Assembly: GCA_016187925.1 (NCBI GenBank)
Contig: JACPIS010000001.1
Location: 62,001 to 126,000 of the forward strand
Reading direction: 5' to 3'
Source of the DNA: Opitutia bacterium
GTDB taxonomy: Bacteria; Verrucomicrobiota; Verrucomicrobiia; Opitutales; Opitutaceae
DNA: 64,000 nucleotides
Shown: in pieces, positions 49,515 to 55,878 of the stretch
Position numbering within the stretch: position 1 is the first letter of the stretch
How the letters are laid out: the number at the start of each line of letters is the position of its first letter
Program-made: the position numbers and the translations under genes
The notes under the pieces: generated by a model
Databases searched by the model: none
The model's input: only the letters and a program-made list of their open reading frames with translations
Told to the model about the DNA's origin: nothing

Positions 49515-50402
49515 TTGGTGCTTCTCGTCTCCAGCGCGGTCGCAGCGGCCTTAACCGCTCAGACCGTCGACCGGGCAATCAATGACGGCCGGCTGACGGT
49601 CAGTGACGGAACGCAGATCCACTATCTCGAGTCGGGGCAAGCGAGTGCGGCCCCCGCGCTGGTGCTGATTCCCGGCTGGACGCTGCCCGCTTGGCTTTGG
49701 CGGCAGCAAATAAGCCGGTTCTCACAGGACAGGCTCGTGCTTGCCGTCGACTCGCGCTCACAAGGAGAGTCATCGCAGACCGTCTCCGGCAATACTCCGG
49801 AGCGCCGTGCCACCGATTTGAACGAACTGATGAAGGACAGGCGGATCGATCGCTTCGTGATCGTCGGCTGGTCGCAGGGAGTGCAGGACGTGGCTGCCTA
49901 TATCCGCCAGTTCGGCACCGATTCCCTGGCTGGCGTGGTGCTGGTCGACAGTCCGGTTGCCGCCGGTCCGGCGGAACTCGAGTTGCATCCGGAATTCGGC
50001 AAGGCGGTATTATCGGGCCTGTCGGTGTACGTCAGGCATCCGGCGGAATATTCGGAAGGAATGGTGCGTTCCCTTTTCAGCAGACCCCATCCGGAACTGG
50101 ATCTGGACCGTCTCGTCCGGGATGCGCGCGGGACGCCGCCGCAAACCGGCGTGACCATGCTGTTGATGGACATCTTTGGCGCGGATCGGCGTGACGCCCT
50201 GCAGCGCATCAATCGGCCGACATTGGTTGTGGCCGCGTCGAGTTCGCCGCTGCTGCAGGCGCAGAAGGACATGGCGGCAACGATCGCCGGATCGCGCCTG
50301 GTGGTGCTGGAAGGGGCCGGGCACGCGCTGTTCATCGATCAGCCCGAGCAGTTCAACGAAGCGCTCGCCCAGCTGCTGGCCACTGCTGTCGCCGTCCATT
50401 GA
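49515..50402 (+). CDS. exported alpha/beta hydrolase with start region disturbed by a repeat
   Basis: About 295 residues with the alpha/beta-hydrolase fold: nucleophile elbow VIVGWSQGVQD, oxyanion region VLIPGWTLPAW, a catalytic Asp before PTLVVAAS and His in GAGHALFID. The N-terminus MVLLVSSAVAAALTAQT is a signal peptide without its positively charged start. The frame has no ATG or GTG there that fits: a TTG at 49515 is the best start, a Lys codon stands just before it, and a stop at 49500 lies inside the adjacent repeat. The original start codon was probably lost to the repeat. The gene may be poorly expressed or dead. Confidence 0.72.
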   Translation: MVLLVSSAVAAALTAQTVDRAINDGRLTVSDGTQIHYLESGQASAAPALVLIPGWTLPAWLWRQQISRFSQDRLVLAVDSRSQGESSQTVSGNTPERRATDLNELMKDRRIDRFVIVGWSQGVQDVAAYIRQFGTDSLAGVVLVDSPVAAGPAELELHPEFGKAVLSGLSVYVRHPAEYSEGMVRSLFSRPHPELDLDRLVRDARGTPPQTGVTMLLMDIFGADRRDALQRINRPTLVVAASSSPLLQAQKDMAATIAGSRLVVLEGAGHALFIDQPEQFNEALAQLLATAVAVH

Positions 50403-50446
50403 CGCCCGGTGCCGGCTGACCCTGGCCACAGCGCGCTGACGCGCCC

Positions 50447-51745
50447 TCAGAGCTTCTTGAGCAGGACCTTCGAGTTGCGGCCGCTGTCGTCGTAGGCCTT
50501 GAGGCGGGACTCGGGCAGCGCTTCCTTGTCGGCCTCGGTGAAGCCGCAGACGGAAGTGAAGAAGGTGTAGGCCTGCGTCGAGAGGGCGAGGGCGGTGGTG
50601 GCGCCGCGCTCCTTGGCGACCATGCAGGCGTAGTCGACCATCTTCTTGCCGATGCCGCGGTGGTGGTAGAACGGCATGACGTAGAGCGAGCCGACCTCGG
50701 CGAAGCCGGGCTTCTCGGCGTAGAGGTTGAGCGAGACGCAGGCGATGAGGTTCTCGTCGATCTCGAAGACGTAGAACTGCTCGATGTTCTTCTCGATGGC
50801 CTGCTGGGTGCGGAAGAGCAGCTCCTCGCGCTTCACGGCGGAGCGGGTGAGGTTGTAGATGGCGCGCACGTCACGCTTCGTGGCCTGGCGGATCTGCTGG
50901 TATTCGTTGCCGTGGATGAGCGTGCCGACGCCCTCGTTGGAGAAAATCTCCGTGAGCAGGCCGTCGATCTGGCGGCCGTCGAGCAAGTGGACGCGCGGCG
51001 TGCCGGTCTCGATGGCCTTGATGGCGTGCGCGGCCTTGCTGCGCATCGGCTCGTTGATGGCGTCGGGCTTGTTCGTCAGCACGTCGCGGAGCGCGTCGAC
51101 GGAGATCTGCTGCTGGAACTTGCCGCCGATCTCGAGGCCGGCGTGCGGCGTGAAGAAGATGATCTTGGAGGCGTGCAGGGACTCGGCCAGCTCGGCGGCG
51201 AGCAGGTCGGAGTTGACGCGCAGGGGCCGGCCGTCGCGGTCGAACGCGATGGGGTTGACCACCGGGACGACGCCGGAGGCGATGAGCTGGAGCAGGAAAT
51301 CGCGGTCGATGCGGTCGACGCGGCCGGTGAACTGGTGGTCGATGCCGCGCAGGATGCCGAGCGGGGCGGACCGGACGGCGTTGGTCAGCGCGGCCTTCAG
51401 GTTGTTCTGCGTGAGGTCCTCGATGACGAGGTGCGTCACGCGGCCGGCGGCGCGGATGGCGAGGTCGAGCGTGGTGGCGTCGGTCACGCCGGTGCCGATG
51501 GCGTCGGTGAGCGGAACCTTGCGGCTCTCCGCAAGCTCTTCGAGCTGGCGGCCGATGCCGTGGACGATGACGACCTTGATGCCGAGCGAGCGCAGGACGG
51601 CGACATCGAGCAGGATGTTGCCGAAATTCTCGTCGGCGACCACGGCGCCATCGATGGCCAGGATGAAAATCTGGTCATGGTAGCGCGGCACGTACTTGAG
51701 GATGCCGCGCAGGTCGGTGGGTTTGATTTCGGCGCCGTTGGACAT
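50447..51745 (-). CDS. argA: amino-acid N-acetyltransferase (N-acetylglutamate synthase)
   Basis: A 432-residue ArgA with an amino-acid-kinase domain (about 20-280; VVIVHGIGRQLEEL and VPVVNPIAFDRDG) that binds arginine for feedback, and a GNAT domain (about 290-425; EVGSLYVMPFYHHRGIGKKMVDYACMVAKERGA). It makes N-acetylglutamate, the first step of arginine synthesis. Like other ArgA proteins, it has lost the kinase catalytic residues. No arg gene is adjacent. Confidence 0.94.
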   Translation of the reverse strand: MSNGAEIKPTDLRGILKYVPRYHDQIFILAIDGAVVADENFGNILLDVAVLRSLGIKVVIVHGIGRQLEELAESRKVPLTDAIGTGVTDATTLDLAIRAAGRVTHLVIEDLTQNNLKAALTNAVRSAPLGILRGIDHQFTGRVDRIDRDFLLQLIASGVVPVVNPIAFDRDGRPLRVNSDLLAAELAESLHASKIIFFTPHAGLEIGGKFQQQISVDALRDVLTNKPDAINEPMRSKAAHAIKAIETGTPRVHLLDGRQIDGLLTEIFSNEGVGTLIHGNEYQQIRQATKRDVRAIYNLTRSAVKREELLFRTQQAIEKNIEQFYVFEIDENLIACVSLNLYAEKPGFAEVGSLYVMPFYHHRGIGKKMVDYACMVAKERGATTALALSTQAYTFFTSVCGFTEADKEALPESRLKAYDDSGRNSKVLLKKL

Positions 51746-51820
51746 GAAAGGAATTCGTTAATCGGGCATTGCGCCCCGCTCGTCAATCGCGAGTTGCGGC
51801 CGGCGGCCGGGCCAACGGCG

Positions 51821-52402
51821 TCAGCGGACGGTGACGGTCCACTGCGCGGCGGGGCCGCGGGCGACGAGGCGCACGGTGTAGCGGCCGGGCGGGAGCGCCT
51901 GTGTGGAGAAGCTCACGGAGTAGTTCGCGTCGTCCCAGCGGCTGAGCAGATTCTTGCCCGGCAGGTGCTCGCTGCTCGGCACGAGCACGATTTCCTGGCC
52001 GCGGCGATACAGCTCGATGTTGCCGAGCTGGTATTGGAGATCGGGCACACTGGCGGTGAAGTATGCGGTGTAGCTCTCGCCGCGGGTCACGTCGGTCGGG
52101 GCGGTGACGCGATCGATACTGGCGAGCAACGCCGGTTTTTCGGCGAAGCAGGCGTCGAGGTCCGGCCCGAGCCCGTTCGCTCCGCGCTGAATGGTGGCAG
52201 CCAGAGTCGGTCCGGGTTTCTCGACCGGGCGGCGCGAGTCGATGGGAATTTTCTGCCAGCCGGCCTCCCGCAGCTTGGCGGTGGTGAAGCGGTTGGCCAT
52301 GTCCTCGTAAGGACGGTTGGCGCGACCCGGTTTGCGGAAGTAGAGGTTGACGACGGTGTAGCCGACGATGAAGGCCGCGACGGCCAGCACGACCCATTTC
52401 AT
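51821..52402 (-). CDS. hypothetical membrane-anchored beta protein
   Basis: A 193-residue protein with one N-terminal helix (residues 3-22, WVVLAVAAFIVGYTVVNLYF), a basic Arg-rich linker, and a beta-rich C-terminal domain (DRVTAPTDVTRGESYTAYFTASVPDLQYQLGNIELYRRGQEIVLV and LPPGRYTVRLVARGPAAQWTVTV), which looks like an immunoglobulin-like fold. No family recognised. It diverges from proS, 103 bases away. Confidence 0.75.
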   Translation of the reverse strand: MKWVVLAVAAFIVGYTVVNLYFRKPGRANRPYEDMANRFTTAKLREAGWQKIPIDSRRPVEKPGPTLAATIQRGANGLGPDLDACFAEKPALLASIDRVTAPTDVTRGESYTAYFTASVPDLQYQLGNIELYRRGQEIVLVPSSEHLPGKNLLSRWDDANYSVSFSTQALPPGRYTVRLVARGPAAQWTVTVR

Positions 52403-52504
52403 GGGCCAGGGCTTGGGCGCGGCGGTAGTTATCCGCGCGGGGCGGTTTTTGTGGCAAATACAATTGCGCCGCCGCGGGGGAGTTGTTCATTTGCCGGACT
52501 CAAC

Positions 52505-54166
52505 ATGAAGTATTGGTCGCAGACTTTCATCCCCACGCTCAAGGAGAGCCCGGCGGACGCCGAGATCGCCTCGCACAAACTGCTGCTGCGCGCCGGCCTG
52601 GTGCGCAAGCTCGGCGCCGGTTTCTACACCTACATGCCGGCGGGCCTGCGCGCGCTGCGCAAGATCATGGACATCTGCCGCGAGGAGATGGACCGCGAGG
52701 GCGCCACGGAGCTGGCCATGCCGCACGTGCATCCGGTGGAGAACTGGCAGGACGGTCCGCGCTGGGCCGCCGCGCGCGAGATCATGTATCGCGTCGACCA
52801 CGCCGGCGCCGGCAAGAATTTTTATCAGATCACGACGAAGTTCCGGAACGAAATCCGCCCGCGCTACGGCCTGATGCGCGCCCGCGAGTTCATCATGAAG
52901 GACGCCTACAGCTTCGACGCGACCGACGACGCCGCGATCGAGAGCTACAACAAGATGAAGCGCGCCTACACGGCGTTCTTCACCCGCTGCGGCCTCAAGA
53001 CGATCTCCGTCGAGGCCGACACCGGCGTGATGGGCGGCAGTTTTTCGCACGAGTTCATGGTGCCGGCGCCGATCGGCGACGACGACGTGGTGTATTGCGA
53101 CGCCAGCGGCTACGCGGCCAACCGCGAGAAGGCCACCAGCGGCATCATCCCGGCCGACCTGAAGGATGCCGCGCCCGCGGGTTCCGTCGAGGAATTCCCG
53201 ACGCCCGGCATCGTGACGATCGCCGCCCTCGAGGCCGCGCCCTACCACGTATCGGCGGATAAACAGTTCAAGACCCTCGTGTTCATGGGCGACGGCAAGC
53301 CCTTCCTCGTCATCGTGCGCGGTTGCGACGATGTCGAGGAGGCGAAGCTCGGCTCGCTCGGCTTCCAGCTCTGGCGCGCCGCCACGCCCGAGGAGATCGA
53401 GCCCGTCATGGGTGCCAAGCCCGGCAGCCTCGGCGCGGTCAAGGGCACGATCAAGAACCCCGGCGCGCTCGCCGGCATCTTCGCCGACCACGCCGTCCGC
53501 CTCGTCGGCAACGGCACGACCGGCGCCAACAAGGACGGCTTCCACCTGCGCCACGTCAATGTCGGGCGCGACCTCGCCATTACGCAGTTCGGCGACTTCC
53601 GCCGCGTGCACGCGGGCGAGCCCTGCCCGAAGTGCGGCCAGCCGCTCAAGATCGACCGCGCCATCGAGGTCGGTCACGTCTTCAAGCTCGGCACGAAATA
53701 CTCCGAGAAGTTCGGCGCCGCCTACACCGACGACAAGAAACAGTCGCACCTCATGGTCATGGGCTGCTACGGCATCGGTATCAGCCGCACGCTGCAGGCC
53801 GTCATCGAGCAGTCCAACGACGCCGACGGCATCATCTGGCCGTGGAATGTCGCCCCGTGGCAGGTGCTCGTCGTCAATCTCGACCCGCAGGACGCCGCCG
53901 CGACCGACGTGGCCAAGAAGCTCGCCGCCGCCGCCGAGGCGGCCGGCGCCGACGTGCTCGTCGACGACCGCGCGGAGCGTCCGGGGGTGAAGTTCAAGGA
54001 CGCCGACCTCGTCGGCCTGCCGCTGCGTCTCACGGTCGGCGGCAAGGGCCTCAAGGAAGGCATCATCGAACTCAAGTGGCGTACGAGCAAGGACGTCACC
54101 AAGGTACCGCTGCCCGATGCCGAGAAGATCGTCGGCGACGCCGTGCGCGCCGCCGCCAAGGCGTGA
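52505..54166 (+). CDS. proS: prolyl-tRNA synthetase, bacterial type with editing domain
   Basis: ProRS, about 553 residues, class II. MKYWSQTFIPTLKESPADAEIASHKLLLRAGLVRKLGAGFYTYMPAGLRALRKI is the bacterial ProRS start, motif 2 is FRNEIRPRYGLMRAREFIMKDAYSF, and motif 3 is GCYGIGISRTLQAVIEQ. An insertion of about 180 residues between motifs 2 and 3 is the bacterial INS editing domain. A C-terminal anticodon-binding domain follows. The ATG at 52505 starts the conserved region. A much longer upstream extension of the same frame is an artefact over argA. Confidence 0.97.
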   Translation: MKYWSQTFIPTLKESPADAEIASHKLLLRAGLVRKLGAGFYTYMPAGLRALRKIMDICREEMDREGATELAMPHVHPVENWQDGPRWAAAREIMYRVDHAGAGKNFYQITTKFRNEIRPRYGLMRAREFIMKDAYSFDATDDAAIESYNKMKRAYTAFFTRCGLKTISVEADTGVMGGSFSHEFMVPAPIGDDDVVYCDASGYAANREKATSGIIPADLKDAAPAGSVEEFPTPGIVTIAALEAAPYHVSADKQFKTLVFMGDGKPFLVIVRGCDDVEEAKLGSLGFQLWRAATPEEIEPVMGAKPGSLGAVKGTIKNPGALAGIFADHAVRLVGNGTTGANKDGFHLRHVNVGRDLAITQFGDFRRVHAGEPCPKCGQPLKIDRAIEVGHVFKLGTKYSEKFGAAYTDDKKQSHLMVMGCYGIGISRTLQAVIEQSNDADGIIWPWNVAPWQVLVVNLDPQDAAATDVAKKLAAAAEAAGADVLVDDRAERPGVKFKDADLVGLPLRLTVGGKGLKEGIIELKWRTSKDVTKVPLPDAEKIVGDAVRAAAKA

Positions 54167-54171
54167 TTTGG

Positions 54172-54246
54172 CATTGCGCGGAGCGACGCGACGAAGCAAT
54201 CCAGCCTAGGGATCGCCACGCCTGCCGATGCAGGCTCACGATGACA
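54172..54246. repeat. half copy of a second repeat family before clpS
   Basis: CATTGCGCGGAGCGACGCGA followed by CGAAGCAATCCAG (54172-54204) matches the left arm of a common bacterial repeat that I know as beginning CATTGCGAGGAGCGAAG. The expected inverted right arm is missing; after a short GC-rich stretch only the terminal CACGATGACA remains, just before clpS. Confidence 0.65.
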
Positions 54247-54251
54247 AACCC

Positions 54252-54557
54252 ATGATTGTAGTCCAAACCGATCCACGCTTCTCGCCGGCCCCGGCGGTCG
54301 CGACGCAGCAGCAGCAGGCGCCGGCCTGGCGCGTGGTCGTGCTGAACGACCCGGTGAATCTCATGTCGTATGTCGTCATGGTGTTCAAAAAAGTCTTCGG
54401 CTACGACGAGTCGCGGGCCCGCCGCCACATGCTGGAGGTGCACGAGCAGGGCCGCTCGGTCGTCTGGACCGGCGAGCGCGAGCGCGCCGAGGCCTACGTC
54501 TTCACGCTGCAGCAATGGCACCTGACCGCGGTGCTCGAGGCCAATGAAGCGCGTTGA
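54252..54557 (+). CDS. clpS: ClpS adaptor protein
   Basis: ClpS delivers N-end-rule substrates to ClpAP. The 101-residue product has WRVVVLNDPVNLMSYVVMVFKKVFGYDESRARRHMLEVHEQGRSVVWTGERERAEAY, including the ND-P and the HEQG segments of the binding pocket. The N-terminal 25 residues are the usual flexible tail. I take the ATG at 54252 because the one at 54228 falls within the repeat. The next gene overlaps it by 14 bases. Confidence 0.94.
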   Translation: MIVVQTDPRFSPAPAVATQQQQAPAWRVVVLNDPVNLMSYVVMVFKKVFGYDESRARRHMLEVHEQGRSVVWTGERERAEAYVFTLQQWHLTAVLEANEAR

Positions 54558-55005
54558 GGTGAAGCTCAACCTCGATGCCGTCGCGCCGCTGCTCGACGTC
54601 ATCAAGGCCACGGCCGACGAGCTCGCGCCGCGTCTGGCTATCGACGCGCAGGCGCCGGAGCACGATGCGGAGTTCGCCGCCGAGTGGAAACGCGAACTGC
54701 TCCAAGGGCAGGGTGGCGACATCGGCGTGCTGCTCGCAATGTTCGACAGCGATTTCTTCATCACCGGTGTCATCGCGTTCGACCCGACCAACTGCGAACC
54801 GATCCTGCGCGCCTGTTCGGCCCTGCGCTTGCGCCTGCGCGAGGCGCACCTGAAACCGCTTGGTGACGAGAGTCTGGAAAGCGGCGAGGTGCCGCTCGAC
54901 GAGATGCCCGAGCCGCAGCGCCGGGCGTTCGCCGCCTACGTCTTTCTCGCGACGTTGCAGGAAGTGCTCGTGCAGCACCTCGACCCGACGATCCTCGAAG
55001 GGTGA
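54544..55005 (+). CDS. DUF2017-like partner of ClpS
   Basis: A 153-residue soluble protein. It starts 14 bases before the clpS stop. The segments EFAAEWKRELLQG, DPTNCEPILRACSALRLRLREAHL and the C-terminal AYVFLATLQEVLVQHLDP resemble the DUF2017 family, which in actinobacteria is also encoded next to clpS. This resemblance is from memory and is an inference. Its position suggests a role with ClpS in protein quality control. Outside actinobacteria this link is little described. Confidence 0.7.
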   Translation: MKRVEVKLNLDAVAPLLDVIKATADELAPRLAIDAQAPEHDAEFAAEWKRELLQGQGGDIGVLLAMFDSDFFITGVIAFDPTNCEPILRACSALRLRLREAHLKPLGDESLESGEVPLDEMPEPQRRAFAAYVFLATLQEVLVQHLDPTILEG

Positions 55006-55045
55006 GGGAGGCAGGTTTGGGGCTGCTCACCATTTCCTTGAAAAT

Positions 55046-55114
55046 GTGGGAGGGGCTTTGCGCCCCGACGCGAAATTGTTGTCGGGCGCAGTCGGGGCGC
55101 AAAGCCCCTCCCAC
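55046..55114. repeat. REP-like inverted repeat with 24-base perfect arms
   Basis: GTGGGAGGGGCTTTGCGC (start of the left arm, 55046-55069) is exactly complementary over 24 bases to the right arm (55091-55114), with a 21-base spacer that itself repeats part of the arm (GTCGGGCGCA). It resembles repetitive extragenic palindromes (REP) of other bacteria. It lies between the DUF2017-like gene and the 6S RNA promoter. Confidence 0.88.
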
Positions 55115-55182
55115 TTTTGGGGGACGAATCCATGAGTACCCTTGGGTTCTCGGCCGGCAGGGTTTTACGTCAGTCTTCGCAT

Positions 55183-55210
55183 TTGACGGACGGGGGGCAG
55201 GGGGTAGCGT
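55183..55210 (+). promoter_or_regulatory. probable promoter of the 6S RNA gene
   Basis: TTGACG (55183-55188) and TAGCGT (55205-55210) are 16 bases apart. Transcription would begin near 55217, which is where the closing stem of the RNA starts. The agreement between the two supports both calls. Confidence 0.5.
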
Positions 55211-55216
55211 CTCGGG

Positions 55217-55405
55217 CGACACTCTGCAGTGTTCGAGGTGCTTCGAATTCGCTCTTTGCCTTTGATACCATTTGGGAGCCGCCAAGCGGCGCGTCGATGC
55301 CAGGCCGTAAACCGGAAGGCAGAAGCGCGCCAGGTGGCGCCCACCTTAACCTAGAAGGTTTTGGAGCCACAGTAGGCGCACGGCACAGGTGGAGTGTCAT
55401 TTTCC
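55217..55405 (+). ncRNA. ssrS: 6S RNA (candidate)
   Basis: About 189 bases in a gap without a gene have the layout of 6S RNA, which binds housekeeping RNA polymerase and mimics an open promoter. GACACTC (55218-55224) pairs with GAGTGTC (55392-55398) to close the molecule, with an inner GTG/CAC extension. After it comes TGTTCG, as in E. coli 6S. On the 3' side, CACCTTAACC, a small hairpin and CACAGTAGGCGCACGGCA align with the E. coli CACCTTGAACC and CAGCCTGCGGCGGCA segments. A long imperfect helix with a GCCGC-CAA-GCGGC terminal hairpin fills the middle. Size equals that of E. coli 6S (184). An SRP RNA was considered and rejected. Confidence 0.72.
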
Positions 55406-55431
55406 CTTTCTCAACCCCAACAACCACGCCC

Positions 55432-55782
55432 ATGGAACGACTGCCCTATTATCAACTGCTGCACATTCTCTCGCTGATTGTGCTGACCGCGCACACCTTC
55501 ATGGCCTTGGCCAACCCGGCGCCGGAGAACCGCAAGCGGACCATGATGATCACGGGCATCGCCGCCCTGCTGATGTTTGGGAGCGGCTTCGGCATGCTGT
55601 CGTTGAACAAGATTCCTTTCGCGACCGGCTGGGTGCTCGTGAAGCTCGTCTGCTGGTTCGGCTTGGCCTCGCTGGCCGGAGTCGCGTATCGCAAGGTGGA
55701 ACTGCGTGGCGTGCTGAGCACGGTGGCGCTGGTCCTCATCGCGGTCGCGATTTTCATGGTATATTTCCGTCCGTCGTTCTGA
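55432..55782 (+). CDS. small four-helix integral membrane protein
   Basis: A 116-residue protein with four hydrophobic helices: LLHILSLIVLTAHTFMALA, MMITGIAALLMFGSGFGML, TGWVLVKLVCWFGLASLAGVAY and LSTVALVLIAVAIFMVYF, with an Arg/Lys-rich first loop. Topology recalls SirB-like membrane proteins, but I cannot confirm the family. The ATG at 55432 is chosen because the earlier in-frame start would run through the 6S RNA region. His in the first helix could bind a cofactor, as a guess. Confidence 0.75.
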   Translation: MERLPYYQLLHILSLIVLTAHTFMALANPAPENRKRTMMITGIAALLMFGSGFGMLSLNKIPFATGWVLVKLVCWFGLASLAGVAYRKVELRGVLSTVALVLIAVAIFMVYFRPSF

Positions 55783-55794
55783 GACTCCGCGCCG

Positions 55795-55878
55795 TGTCAT
55801 GTTGAGCGGAGCGAAGCATCCAATGGAACCTGGGCGGATTGACCTGCCCTTGGATTCTTCGCGGCGCTCAGAATGACA
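55795..55878. repeat. 84-base inverted repeat of the TGTCAT family overlapping the polymerase start
   Basis: Left arm TGTCATGTTGAGCGGAGCGA, right arm ending GCGCTCAGAATGACA; reverse complemented, the right arm reads TGTCATTCTGAGCGCCGCGA. Same family as 49417-49504. Its last bases AATGACA contain the ATG (55873) that opens the polymerase gene. Confidence 0.85.

Noticed and set aside
49327-49585. Overlapping small frames on both strands between the ABC importer and the hydrolase
   Set aside because: Most of their residues come from the inverted repeat, and neither has codon bias or homology.
50660-52504. A long upstream extension of the proS frame across argA and the hypothetical gene
   Set aside because: It is antisense to two convincing genes, has shadow-like composition rich in Arg/Ala/Asp/Val, and ProRS homology starts only at 52505.
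55290-55335. SRP (4.5S) RNA, because of a CCGGAAGG sequence
   Set aside because: The conserved SRP loop needs an uninterrupted AGGxCCGGAAGGxAGCAGC order; here GTAAA interrupts it. The 6S RNA layout explains the whole region better.
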